A stretch of 64,000 nt of DNA from positions 1 through 64,000 of the forward strand of contig NZ_JACMYG010000027.1 in the NCBI RefSeq assembly GCF_014236655.1, written 5' to 3'. This stretch comes from Pseudomonas kielensis. GTDB lineage: Bacteria; Pseudomonadota; Gammaproteobacteria; Pseudomonadales; Pseudomonadaceae. Positions 43,614 to 52,549 of the stretch are shown here, one piece after another. Position 1 is the stretch's first letter; each line of letters begins with the position of its first letter. The notes below the pieces were generated by a model, which saw only the letters and a program-made list of their open reading frames with translations, had not been told where the DNA came from and did no database searches. A program made the translations under genes and the position numbers.

Positions 43614-44097
43614 GCGCCTGGCCAATGCCGTGCTGTTTCAGCTCGGCTGGTTCGCGTGTGTACTCGGAGGGGATAGCCTCTGGCTACTAATCCCGGTGGC
43701 TGTGTTGTTGATTCACCACCTGTGGATAAGTCGCCCAGGCCAGGACAGCCGACTGATACTCTGGGTGGTGGTGCTGGGTATTGCGGTGGACAGTTCGTTG
43801 CGGGGCCTGGGCGTAATGGAGTTCCAGCACGCCGCGGCGTTGATTCCGCTGTGGCTGATCATGCTGTGGGCTTTGCTGGCCACGACCCTGCGTCATTGCC
43901 TGCGCTGGAGCGCCCGCCCCTGGTGGCTGGCCAGTGTCACCGGCGCTGTGGGTGGACCGCTGTCGTACTACGCAGGCGGGCAGTTGGCCGGCGTACAGTT
44001 TCCGATGGGAGTGTGGCCAACGCTGATCGGGTTCGCGGTGCTATGGGCGTTGTTGTTTCCCTTGCTCCACCTGATGGCCCGGCGCCTGCCCCACTGA
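43606..44097 (+). CDS. DUF2878 family membrane protein
   Basis: This 163-residue inner-membrane protein has about five hydrophobic segments and belongs to DUF2878, which regularly ends DUF1365/cyclopropane-synthase-like clusters. The ATG at 43606 overlaps the previous stop region by eight bases. It is the last gene of the operon before a 53-base gap. The function is unknown. Confidence 0.85.
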   Translation: MLERLANAVLFQLGWFACVLGGDSLWLLIPVAVLLIHHLWISRPGQDSRLILWVVVLGIAVDSSLRGLGVMEFQHAAALIPLWLIMLWALLATTLRHCLRWSARPWWLASVTGAVGGPLSYYAGGQLAGVQFPMGVWPTLIGFAVLWALLFPLLHLMARRLPH

Positions 44098-44150
44098 GCG
44101 TCCGTCAGCACTTTCACACAGCCGCAGTCAGCTGCCTTACACTGGCGCCC

Positions 44151-44456
44151 ATGAACACCATTCCCCTCACCGAAATCATCGACCCGGCGGCCACCTGCTC
44201 GACCTGCGCGGCCTGCTGCTGCCAGCTCGAAGTGATGCTGATCACCGACACAGGCGTGCCTGATCGCTTTATCGACACCGACGATTGGGGTGGGGAAGTC
44301 ATGCTGCGCCTGGATGACGGCTGGTGCGCGGCGCTGGATCGCGACACGATGATGTGCACCATCTACGAAAAACGCCCGTTGATATGCCGGGAGTTCGAGA
44401 TGGGGGCGCCAGAGTGCATTGAAGAGCGCCGGGGGATTGCGACGGCGTATCGGTGA
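44151..44456 (+). CDS. YkgJ-family cysteine-cluster protein
   Basis: This small protein (101 residues) has Cys-rich motifs CSTCAACCCQ near the N-terminus, and WCAALDRDTMMCTIYEKRPLICREF later, forming the four-cysteine zinc- or iron-binding cluster of the YkgJ family (UPF0153). It is soluble. It lies 53 bases after the DUF2878 gene and could belong to the same transcript. The role is unknown. Confidence 0.85.
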   Translation: MNTIPLTEIIDPAATCSTCAACCCQLEVMLITDTGVPDRFIDTDDWGGEVMLRLDDGWCAALDRDTMMCTIYEKRPLICREFEMGAPECIEERRGIATAYR

Positions 44457-44463
44457 GTCCGAC

Positions 44464-44528
44464 TTCGCTGGCAAACCAGCCCCCACAGGGCGCTCTGTGA
44501 CGTCGCAGGCACTGGCCTGCCAGCGATG
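44464..44528. repeat. REP-like inverted pair
   Basis: TTCGCTGGC (44465-44473) is the inverse of GCCAGCGAT (44518-44526), with related flanks CAAACCAG and GGCCTGCC. It is a compact REP pair between the convergent YkgJ-family and pagL genes. Confidence 0.6.
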
Positions 44529-44537
44529 CGCTTGATC

Positions 44538-45056
44538 CTACAACGCCATGGTGTAATGCAACGCGTAACTCTCGACACCGTCATTCGGGCTGCTGATCCC
44601 GGCGTTGGAGTAATGGATGGCGCGTATCCCCACTTCATGTCCACCCGCAAAACGCAGGCCGGCGCCGAAGCGGTCCTCGAACTGGAAGGCCGAGCCGAGT
44701 TTGTTGTCCTCCACTTCGGTGTGGGCAAAAACCGCCACCCCAACCCCCACTTCCAGATAAGGCCTGACCGATTCCCCGGCGAATTCATACACCAGCACCG
44801 GCGAGAACGACAGGCTGTGGTTGCTTGCCGTCTTGTCACCGTCCCAGAAGGTGTAGGCCCCGTCCCAGTAGCCCGTCAAACGCCCCACTTCGCTCTGCCA
44901 CCAGCTTTTGTCCCATTCAGACTGCAGCCCCAGGCGGTAAGTCATGGTCGAGTCACTGGTTTGCCCGACTGAAAACTCGATACCCGCCGCTTGTGCGCTG
45001 TAACCATGCCCCAACAATACGGCCGCAAGCGCAGCCAGACAGAACACTCGCTTCAT
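44538..45056 (-). CDS. pagL: Lipid A 3-O-deacylase
   Basis: This outer-membrane beta-barrel lipase removes the 3-O-linked acyl chain of lipid A, dampening Toll-like receptor stimulation and altering permeability. The 172-residue precursor has a signal peptide (about residues 1-22, ending AQA). The catalytic His and Ser lie in the C-terminal AIHYSNAGISSPNDG segment, followed by the catalytic Glu region ESYALHY. AAGGA is eight bases upstream of the ATG. It has the same position as PA4661, after murI, with an AT-rich leader. Confidence 0.93.
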   Translation of the reverse strand: MKRVFCLAALAAVLLGHGYSAQAAGIEFSVGQTSDSTMTYRLGLQSEWDKSWWQSEVGRLTGYWDGAYTFWDGDKTASNHSLSFSPVLVYEFAGESVRPYLEVGVGVAVFAHTEVEDNKLGSAFQFEDRFGAGLRFAGGHEVGIRAIHYSNAGISSPNDGVESYALHYTMAL

Positions 45057-45162
45057 AGGAAACATCCTTTTTATGCGAACGATTGTTTTAGGTTTGTTTG
45101 CTCAAAAGACGCAGTAATAGAAGCTTGCCCCCACGCAGAAGTTCAGCTGAATTTCAGCCTGT

Positions 45163-45954
45163 CTACTGATTGAAGCTTTGCACAACGCCACCGTTATGCC
45201 AGAGCAGCGGCAGGATATTTCTTAGGTGTTCGGGGCTGGCGCTGGTCCAGAACTGCGCGGGTCGGGCGGGACCGTCCGCGAGCAATTGACGCTCAGCGAG
45301 CAGGCGCTGGGTCTGCCGGGCAACGGCAGCGCCGGTGTCGATCAGGCTGATGTCGGCAGGGAGCATTTGCGCCAGGATCGGCTTGAGGAAGGGGTAATGG
45401 GTGCAGCCGAGAATAATCGTGTCGCAGCCTGCGTCCAGCAGGGGCTGCAGGTAGCTGCCCAGTAACTGGCGCAGCGTCGGGCTCTGCAAGTCACCGGCTT
45501 CGATCAACTCCACCAGGCCCGGGCACGGCTGGGTGACAACCCGCACGTCGGTGGCGAAGCGGTCGAGCAAGGCGGCGAACTTGGCGCTCTGCAAGGTTCC
45601 GGTGGTCGCCAGCACGCCGACCACACCGCTGCGGGTCGCGGCCGCTGCCGGCTTCACCGCAGGCTCCATGCCGACGATGGGCCACGACGGGTAGTCGCGA
45701 CGCAAGTCCGCCACACCGGCCACGGTAGCCGTGTTGCACGCCACGACCATGGCCTTGGCGCCCTGGGCCTGGAGAAAATCGGCCATCACCGCGCAGCGTT
45801 GGCGGATGAACGCCGGGGACTTCTCGCCGTAGGGAATGTTGCCGCAATCGGCCACGTACAACAGCGACTCATTGGGCAGCAGCCGGTGGATCTCCGCCAG
45901 CACCGACAACCCGCCGACGCCGGAATCGAACACGCCGATGGGCGCCTCACGCAT
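45163..45954 (-). CDS. murI: Glutamate racemase
   Basis: This enzyme interconverts L- and D-glutamate to supply the D-Glu of peptidoglycan. The 263-residue chain has the two catalytic cysteines in ACNTAT (about residue 73) and GCTHYPFL (about residue 184), and the FDSGVGGLSV N-terminus. The ATG at 45954 overlaps the end of moeB by eight bases. It is the last gene of a hemA-prfA-prmC-moeB-murI transcription unit. Confidence 0.96.
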   Translation of the reverse strand: MREAPIGVFDSGVGGLSVLAEIHRLLPNESLLYVADCGNIPYGEKSPAFIRQRCAVMADFLQAQGAKAMVVACNTATVAGVADLRRDYPSWPIVGMEPAVKPAAAATRSGVVGVLATTGTLQSAKFAALLDRFATDVRVVTQPCPGLVELIEAGDLQSPTLRQLLGSYLQPLLDAGCDTIILGCTHYPFLKPILAQMLPADISLIDTGAAVARQTQRLLAERQLLADGPARPAQFWTSASPEHLRNILPLLWHNGGVVQSFNQ

Positions 45955-46702
45955 GTTTGGCACCACAGACGCTGCAACCCGGATCACGCTTGACCCGCAG
46001 CTCCCGGAACCGCGTGCCGAGGGCATCGATCAACAACAACCGCCCCACCAGCGGCTCACCAAAACCCACCAGCAGTTTCAACGCTTCAAGGGCTTGCAGG
46101 CTGCCGACCAGGCCCACCAGGGGACCGACCACGCCGGCTTCGCTGCAGGTCAGTTCGGCTTCGCTGCCGTGCCCGTACAGGCAGTGGTAGCAGGGGCTTT
46201 CGGCGCGACGCGGGTCGAACACCGACAACTGCCCTTCCAGGCGAATCGCCGCGCCGCTGACCAGGGGTTTGCCCGCTGCCACGCAGGCGGCGTTCACCGC
46301 TTCGCGGGTGGCAAAGTTGTCGCAACAGTCGAGTACCAGGTCGACCGCCGCCACTGCCGCCGCCAACGAGTCGACATCCAGTGCGGTGCGATGGGCAACC
46401 AGCTGGATCTCGGGATTGATCGCACTCAGGCGACGGATCGCCGAATCAACCTTGCTCATGCCAACGCTGTCGGTGTCGTGGATGATCTGGCGCTGCAGGT
46501 TGGTCAAGTCGACGGTGTCGAAATCCGCCAGGTGCAATTCCCCCACGCCCGCCGCCGCCAGGTACAACGCCACCGGCGCGCCCAAGCCACCGAGGCCGAC
46601 AATCAGCGCGCGGCTTTGCTTGAGTCGCAACTGGCCGTCGATGTCGACGTGTTGCAACAGAATCTGCCGGCTATAGCGCAACAGCTCCTGATCGTTCAGC
46701 AC
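45947..46702 (-). CDS. moeB: Molybdopterin-synthase adenylyltransferase
   Basis: This 251-residue E1-like enzyme adenylates the C-terminal glycine of MoaD before sulphur transfer in molybdenum-cofactor biosynthesis. It has the ATP-binding GLGGLGAPVALYLAAAGVG, the RQIIH and DNFATR segments, and two zinc-binding Cys pairs (CYHC and CSVC). The start overlaps the end of prmC by seven bases. Translation is probably coupled along this operon. Confidence 0.94.
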   Translation of the reverse strand: MLNDQELLRYSRQILLQHVDIDGQLRLKQSRALIVGLGGLGAPVALYLAAAGVGELHLADFDTVDLTNLQRQIIHDTDSVGMSKVDSAIRRLSAINPEIQLVAHRTALDVDSLAAAVAAVDLVLDCCDNFATREAVNAACVAAGKPLVSGAAIRLEGQLSVFDPRRAESPCYHCLYGHGSEAELTCSEAGVVGPLVGLVGSLQALEALKLLVGFGEPLVGRLLLIDALGTRFRELRVKRDPGCSVCGAKHA

Positions 46703-47526
46703 GGCAGGCGCCCCAGGCTGATGCGTTGGTGGCCGCCAAGGTCCATGCGGCTGTGGACCTCTACGAACCCCTGGGCCAGCAGCAGATCGCGTACGGCCTG
46801 CGCTTGATCGTAGCCGTGTTCGAGCATCAACCAGCCACCGGCTTCCAGGTGCTGCGGCGCCTGGGTAATGATCACCCGCAAATCATCCAGGCCGTCGGTC
46901 CCGGCCACCAGCGCACTGGCCGGTTCGAAGCGCACGTCGCCGGCAACCAGGTGCGGGTCGGCGGCGGCAATGTAGGGTGGGTTGCTGATGATCAGCGTGT
47001 AGCGATGGTCCTTGAGGGCATCGAACCAGTGACTGCTGAGCACCGTGACGTTATGCAAATGCAGGCGCTGGCGATTGCGCTCGGCCAGGGCCACGGCTTC
47101 AAGCACGCGGTCCACCGCCGTCACCTGCCAGGCCGGACGCTCGCTGGCCAGGGCCAGGGCGATCGCTCCGCTGCCGGTGCCCAGGTCGAGCACCTTGGCC
47201 GGTGTCGACGGCAACAGTTCGAGGGCGGTTTCCACCAGCAACTCGGTGTCCGGACGTGGGATCAGCGTATGCGGTGCGACCTCCAGGTCCAGCTTCCAGA
47301 AGCCCTGTTGCCCGAGGATGTAAGCCACCGGCTCACCGCCGCGACGACGCTGCAAGTAGTCGGCGAAGGTCAGCGCGGCATCACTGGGCACGATGCGCTC
47401 GGGCCAGGTGTGCAGGAAGCTGCGGGATTTGCCTAGGGCAGCGGCCAGCAGCAACTCGGCATCCAGGCGCGCGGTAGGCGAGTCAGGCAGGTCGGCGGCG
47501 CGCAACAAACTGGCAATGATGGTCAT
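46696..47526 (-). CDS. prmC: Release-factor glutamine N5-methyltransferase
   Basis: This SAM-dependent enzyme methylates the Gln of the GGQ motif in RF1 and RF2. The 276-residue protein has VLDLGTGSGAIALALA as SAM-binding site and the catalytic NPPYI motif. It follows prfA, which encodes its substrate, with no gap (the stop and start abut), the standard arrangement. Confidence 0.96.
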   Translation of the reverse strand: MTIIASLLRAADLPDSPTARLDAELLLAAALGKSRSFLHTWPERIVPSDAALTFADYLQRRRGGEPVAYILGQQGFWKLDLEVAPHTLIPRPDTELLVETALELLPSTPAKVLDLGTGSGAIALALASERPAWQVTAVDRVLEAVALAERNRQRLHLHNVTVLSSHWFDALKDHRYTLIISNPPYIAAADPHLVAGDVRFEPASALVAGTDGLDDLRVIITQAPQHLEAGGWLMLEHGYDQAQAVRDLLLAQGFVEVHSRMDLGGHQRISLGRLPC

Positions 47527-48609
47527 TTATTCACCTATCGCCGCCAGTTGGTCCGCCTGATATTCGGCCAGCAGGGGCTCGATCACGGCATCAACGCCAC
47601 CGGCGAGGATTTCATCGAGGGAGTACAGGGTCAGGTTGACCCGGTGGTCGGTGACCCGGCCCTGGGCGAAGTTGTAGGTGCGGATCCGCTCGGAGCGATC
47701 ACCCGAACCCACCAGCAGTTTGCGTTCGCTGGCGATGGCATTGGCCGCCGCACTGGTCTGCTGGTCGTTCAACTTGGCCGACAGCCAGGACATCGCCCGC
47801 GCTCGGTTTTTGTGCTGCGAACGTTCTTCCTGGCATTCGACCACGATGCCGGATGGCAAGTGGGTGATACGAATGGCCGAGTCGGTCTTGTTCACGTGCT
47901 GGCCGCCCGCACCGGAAGAGCGGTAGGTGTCGACCCGCAAATCCGCCGGGTTGATCTCGATCGCTTCCTGCTCGTCCGGCTCCGGCAGTACCGCCACGGT
48001 GCAGGCCGAGGTGTGGATCCGGCCCTGGGATTCGGTGGCCGGGACCCGTTGCACGCGATGCGCGCCGGATTCGAACTTCAGCTTGCCGTAGACATTGTCG
48101 CCTTCGACCCGGGCGATGACTTCTTTATAACCACCGTGTTCGCCGATGTTCTCCGACAGGATCTCGACCCGCCAGCCACGCCGCTCGGCGTAACGCGAGT
48201 ACATGCGGAACAGGTCGCCGGAAAAAATCGCCGCCTCGTCGCCACCGGTGCCGGCGCGAATCTCGAGGAACACGTTGCGCCCGTCATTCGGGTCCTTGGG
48301 CAGCAGCATGCGCTGCAGGCTGGCTTCCAGCTCGAGCAGTTGTTCCTTGGCCTCGCGGACTTCTTCCACGGCCATTTCGCGCATGTCCGGGTCGCTGTCC
48401 TTGAGCAGGGCCTGGGCCCCTTCGAGGTCGCCCTGGACCTTGAGTAACTGTTTATAGGTGGCGACAATCGGCTCGACTTCCGCGTATTCCTTGGAATAGG
48501 TGCGGAACTTGTTCTGATCGGAAATGACTTCGCCATCGCCAAGCAAGGCGGTCAGTTCCTCGAAACGGTCCTGGAGGATGTCCAGCTTATTGAGCAGTGA
48601 CGCTTTCAT
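47527..48609 (-). CDS. prfA: Peptide chain release factor 1
   Basis: RF1 recognises UAA and UAG and triggers peptide release. The 360-residue protein has the GGQ motif (GAGGQHVNKTDSAIRITH) and the stop-codon-reading PAT tripeptide in RVPATESQGR. The coding start overlaps the end of hemA by four bases (ATGA). It is the substrate of PrmC encoded next. Confidence 0.97.
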   Translation of the reverse strand: MKASLLNKLDILQDRFEELTALLGDGEVISDQNKFRTYSKEYAEVEPIVATYKQLLKVQGDLEGAQALLKDSDPDMREMAVEEVREAKEQLLELEASLQRMLLPKDPNDGRNVFLEIRAGTGGDEAAIFSGDLFRMYSRYAERRGWRVEILSENIGEHGGYKEVIARVEGDNVYGKLKFESGAHRVQRVPATESQGRIHTSACTVAVLPEPDEQEAIEINPADLRVDTYRSSGAGGQHVNKTDSAIRITHLPSGIVVECQEERSQHKNRARAMSWLSAKLNDQQTSAAANAIASERKLLVGSGDRSERIRTYNFAQGRVTDHRVNLTLYSLDEILAGGVDAVIEPLLAEYQADQLAAIGE

Positions 48610-49895
48610 TGCGGTTTTTTATCCGAAGAGCTATCCGACGCGCCCTCACCGAGGGCAAAGAGTTCCTGGGCCATGGCCAGCGCATCGAGGCGGCCTTCGG
48701 CAGTCAGCTTTTTCAACTGCACGCTGGGCGCGTGCAGCAGTTTGTTGGTCAGGCCACGGGCCAGTTGCACCAGCACGTCCTCGGCGCTGCTGCCATTGGC
48801 CAGCAGGCGCTGGGCCTTTTGCAATTCTTCATCACGCAGGCGTTCGCTCTGTTGACGATAGGCCTTGAGCACATCGACTGCGGCCAGTTCACGCAGGCGC
48901 ACCATGAAGTCGTCGGCGCCGATTGCCACCAGCTCTTCCGCCGCCTGGGCTGCACCCTGGCGACTCTTGAGGTTCTCGGCGACCACTTCATGCAGATCGT
49001 CGACGCTGTACAGGTACACGTCGTCCAGCTCACCCACTTCCGGCTCGATATCCCGCGGTACGGCAATATCGACCATGAATATCGGTTTGTGCTTGCGCAG
49101 TTTCAAGGCGCTTTCCACGGCGCCCTTGCCCAGGATCGGCAACTGGCTGGCGGTGGAACTGATCACGATATCGCTGCGCACCAGTTCCGCCGGGATGTCC
49201 GAGAGTAGCACCGCGTGGGCGCCGAACTGTTCGGCCAACAGGCTGGCGCGCTCCAGGGTGCGGTTGGCGACCACGATGCGCTTGACCCCCAGCTCGTGCA
49301 AATGGCGGGCGACCAGGGTGATGGTCTCGCCGGCGCCGATCAACAACGCCTGGCTGCGTTGCAGATCGCTGAAAATCTGTTTGGCCAGGCTGACGGCGGC
49401 AAACGCCACCGACACCGGGTTCTCGCCGATGGCCGTGTCGGTGCGCACCTGCTTGGCGGCGTTGAACGTGGCCTGGAACAGCCGCCCGAGCAATGGGCCG
49501 ACGGTGCCGGCCTCACGCGCCACGGCGTAGGCCGATTTCATCTGTCCGAGGATCTGCGGCTCCCCCAGGACCAGGGAATCGAGCCCGGAGGCGACCCGCA
49601 TCATGTGACGAACTGCCGCATCATCTTCATGCACATAAGCACTCGCGCGCAGCTCTTCGAGGCTCAAATGGTGATAATCGGCCAGCCAGCGCAGCACGGT
49701 ATCGGCACTCAGCTGATCCTGTTCTATATAGAGCTCGCTGCGATTGCAGGTGGAGAGGATCGCAGCTTCGCGGCTGTCGGTGAGTCGGCAGAGCTGCTGC
49801 AAGGCCTCAACCAGCTGCTCCGGCGTAAAGGCCACGCGCTCGCGGACGTCTACGGAAGCAGTCTTATGGTTAATACCGAGTGCAAGGAAGGCCAT
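48606..49895 (-). CDS. hemA: Glutamyl-tRNA reductase
   Basis: This NADPH-dependent enzyme reduces glutamyl-tRNA to glutamate-1-semialdehyde, the first committed step of tetrapyrrole synthesis. The 429-residue chain has the catalytic Cys50 in STCNRSE, the NADPH-binding ALLIGAGETITLVARHL, and the C-terminal dimerisation helix region. It is the first gene of the operon leading to murI, and divergent from the TPR lipoprotein gene. Confidence 0.97.
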   Translation of the reverse strand: MAFLALGINHKTASVDVRERVAFTPEQLVEALQQLCRLTDSREAAILSTCNRSELYIEQDQLSADTVLRWLADYHHLSLEELRASAYVHEDDAAVRHMMRVASGLDSLVLGEPQILGQMKSAYAVAREAGTVGPLLGRLFQATFNAAKQVRTDTAIGENPVSVAFAAVSLAKQIFSDLQRSQALLIGAGETITLVARHLHELGVKRIVVANRTLERASLLAEQFGAHAVLLSDIPAELVRSDIVISSTASQLPILGKGAVESALKLRKHKPIFMVDIAVPRDIEPEVGELDDVYLYSVDDLHEVVAENLKSRQGAAQAAEELVAIGADDFMVRLRELAAVDVLKAYRQQSERLRDEELQKAQRLLANGSSAEDVLVQLARGLTNKLLHAPSVQLKKLTAEGRLDALAMAQELFALGEGASDSSSDKKPQ

Positions 49896-49997
49896 TCAAG
49901 ATCGCTGATGATGTCGAGAAGCCGACAATTGTCCTACTTCGACAGAGCGAGAACAACCACCGTTAACTATTGTCCTACTACCCTGTGCCATTAAAGG

Positions 49998-50117
49998 CGC
50001 CCTGCAGGGGTGAGCTTGCTCGCGAAAAGCTCAAGGGCATCGCGCTTATCCGGGGTGTCCGCTTCATCGTTGACGGCCATCGCGAGCCAGCCGCAAGCGG
50101 GCGCCCGCCCCTGCATA
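49998..50117. repeat. REP-like inverted pair in the hemA-TPR intergenic region
   Basis: The unit GCAGGGGTGAGCTTGCTCG (about 50004-50022) has an inverted relative at about 50077-50114 (CGCGAGCCAGC and GCCCGCCCCTGC). The pair occupies most of the 306-base hemA-TPR gap. Promoters of both divergent genes must lie in the remaining flanks. Confidence 0.65.
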
Positions 50118-50201
50118 AACAGATAAAGAGCGCCCCGGTTATGTTTGGCCGAAGGCTTGTGTCATGATGATCCGACCGCAGGTTAGTCGTCCTCTTCCTA
50201 T

Positions 50202-51926
50202 ATGAATAGATCTTCCGCGTTGCTCCTCGCTTTTGTCTTCCTCAGCGGCTGCCAGGCCTTGGCGCCCGTTTCGACGGACGGCACGCCGCCGGTCGCAGAC
50301 AGCACAGCAGCCCCTGAAAAGCCCAAGGTTTACAGCTCCTTCAGCGAAGAGACGATCTTCAGCCTGTTGAGCGCCGAACTGGCTGGCCAGCGCAATCGTT
50401 ACGACATTGCCCTGGACAACTACGTGACCCAGGCCATCAACACCCAGGACCCGGGCATTTCCGAGCGGGCCTTTCGCATTGCCGAATACCTGGGGGCTGA
50501 CCAGGCTGCACTCGATAGCGCACTGATCTGGGCCAGAAATGCCCCAGAGGACCTCGAGGCACAACGCGCCGCCGCCATCCAACTGGCGCGCAGCGGCCGT
50601 TACGACGACTCGATGGTCTACATGGAGAAAGTCCTGCAGGGCCAGGGCGACACCCATTTCGACTTTCTCGCCCTGTCGGCCGCTGACACCGACCAGGACA
50701 CCCGCGACGGCCTGATGAACAGTTTCGACCGTTTATTGCAGCGCCACCCGAACAACGGCCAGCTGATTTTCGGCAAGGCCCTGCTGCTGCAACAGAATGG
50801 CGACTCCCAGGGGGCGTTGAGCCTGCTGGAGAAAAACCCGCCGGAAGCCGGCGAAGTGGCGCCGATCCTGCTGCGTGCGCGCTTGCTGCAGAGCCTCAAC
50901 CGGGGCGATGAAGCACTGCCGCTGCTGGAAAAAAGCATCCGCCAGTACCCGGACGACAAGCGCCTGCGCCTGACCTATGCCCGCCTGCTGGTGGAACAGG
51001 ACCGCATGGATGACGCCAAGACCGAGTTTTCCAGCCTGGTCCAGCAGTACCCGGATGACGATGAACTGCGCTATTCCCTGGCTCTGGTATGCCTGGAAGC
51101 CAAGGCCTGGGAAGAGGCCAAGGGTTACCTGGAAGACCTGATTGCCCGGGACAGCCACGTCGACTCCGCGCACCTGAACCTGGGGCGCATTGCCGAAGAA
51201 CGCAGCGACCCACAAGGCGCCCTGATCGAATATGCCCAGGTCACGCCGGGCAGCGAGTACTTGCCGGCCCAACTTCGCCAGGCCGATATCCTCATGGAGA
51301 ACGGCCGTAGCGTCGAAGCCCAGAACCGCCTGGCCAAGGAGCGTGACGAGCAACCGGACTACGCGATCCAGCTGTACCTGATCGAAGTCGAGACCCTGGC
51401 TGCCAACAAGCACGAAGACCGCGCCTGGAGCGTGCTCGATAAAGCCTTGAAGCAGTACCCGGACGACCTCAACCTGCTCTACACCCGTGCCATGCAGGCG
51501 GAAAAACGCAACGACCTGGCGCAGATGGAGCGTGACCTGCGACAAATCATCAAGCGCGATCCGGACAACGCCATGGCATTGAACGCCCTGGGTTATACCT
51601 TGTCGGACCGTACGACCCGCTACGACGAAGCCAAGACGCTGATCGAGCAGGCACACCAGTTGAGCCCGGAAGACCCGGCCGTCCTCGACAGCCTCGGCTG
51701 GGTTAATTTCCGCCTGGGCAACCTCGACGAAGCCGAGCGTTATCTGCGCCAGGCCCTGGAGCGCTTCCCCGACCAGGAAGTCGCCGCGCACCTGGGTGAA
51801 GTCCTGTGGGCCAAGGGCAAACAGCGCGAGGCCAAACAAATCTGGGCCAAGTTCCTCAAGGAACAGCCTGACAGCCCTATCCTGCGCAGCACCATCAAGC
51901 GCCTGACCGGATCCGAGACTCTTTAA
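50202..51926 (+). CDS. TPR-repeat lipoprotein (PA4667-like)
   Basis: This 574-residue envelope protein has a signal peptide with lipobox LSGC (Cys16), a short Pro-rich linker, and then mostly tetratricopeptide helices to the end (clear repeats around residues 380-560, for example ALGYTLSDRT and SLGWVNFRLGNLDEAERYL). TPR arrays mediate protein-protein contacts. It precedes lolB by four bases, and the pairing with LolB/IspE/Prs is conserved in Pseudomonas (PA4667-PA4670). The specific role is unknown. Confidence 0.9.
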   Translation: MNRSSALLLAFVFLSGCQALAPVSTDGTPPVADSTAAPEKPKVYSSFSEETIFSLLSAELAGQRNRYDIALDNYVTQAINTQDPGISERAFRIAEYLGADQAALDSALIWARNAPEDLEAQRAAAIQLARSGRYDDSMVYMEKVLQGQGDTHFDFLALSAADTDQDTRDGLMNSFDRLLQRHPNNGQLIFGKALLLQQNGDSQGALSLLEKNPPEAGEVAPILLRARLLQSLNRGDEALPLLEKSIRQYPDDKRLRLTYARLLVEQDRMDDAKTEFSSLVQQYPDDDELRYSLALVCLEAKAWEEAKGYLEDLIARDSHVDSAHLNLGRIAEERSDPQGALIEYAQVTPGSEYLPAQLRQADILMENGRSVEAQNRLAKERDEQPDYAIQLYLIEVETLAANKHEDRAWSVLDKALKQYPDDLNLLYTRAMQAEKRNDLAQMERDLRQIIKRDPDNAMALNALGYTLSDRTTRYDEAKTLIEQAHQLSPEDPAVLDSLGWVNFRLGNLDEAERYLRQALERFPDQEVAAHLGEVLWAKGKQREAKQIWAKFLKEQPDSPILRSTIKRLTGSETL

Positions 51927-51930
51927 AATC

Positions 51931-52548
51931 ATGTTTTTGCGCCACATCATCGTTTTCAGCTTCATTGCCCTGCTCGCCGGCTGCGCCGGTTTTGGTGCCC
52001 GCGAATCGGTCGAGGGTCACGGCGACCCCGCGTCATGGCGCGAGCACAAACAGCAAATGACCGCCCTCGATGGCTGGCAGATCGACGGCAAGATCGGCAT
52101 TCGCGCCCCGAAAGACTCGGGCAGCGGCACCCTGTTCTGGCTGCAACGCCAGGACTACTACGATATCCGCCTGTCCGGACCGCTGGGTCGTGGGGCCGCA
52201 CGCCTGACCGGGCGCCCCGGCGACGTCAGCCTGGAAGTCGCCAATCAGGGCCGCTACAGCGCCGCGAGCCCGGAAACCCTGCTCGAAGAACAGATGGGCT
52301 GGAAACTGCCGGTCTCCAACCTGGCCTGGTGGGTTCGTGGACTGCCAGCCCCCAGCAGCAAGAGCCGCCTGACCCTGGATGCAGACAGTCGCCTGGCCAG
52401 CCTCGAGCAGGACGGCTGGCAGGTCCAATACAGTGCTTATACCCAGCAAAACGGGTATTGGCTGCCCGAGCGCATCAAGCTGCACGGCGCCAACCTTGAT
52501 GTCACGCTGGTGATCAAGGCCTGGCAACCACGCAAATTGGGGCAATGA
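51931..52548 (+). CDS. lolB: Outer-membrane lipoprotein insertion factor LolB
   Basis: LolB receives lipoproteins from LolA and inserts them into the outer membrane. The 205-residue precursor has a lipobox LLAGC (Cys18) and the family segments WQIDGKIGIRAPKDSGSG and WWVRGLPAP. Four bases separate it from the TPR gene and one from ispE, so all three form one transcript. Confidence 0.94.
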   Translation: MFLRHIIVFSFIALLAGCAGFGARESVEGHGDPASWREHKQQMTALDGWQIDGKIGIRAPKDSGSGTLFWLQRQDYYDIRLSGPLGRGAARLTGRPGDVSLEVANQGRYSAASPETLLEEQMGWKLPVSNLAWWVRGLPAPSSKSRLTLDADSRLASLEQDGWQVQYSAYTQQNGYWLPERIKLHGANLDVTLVIKAWQPRKLGQ

Positions 52549-52549
52549 C

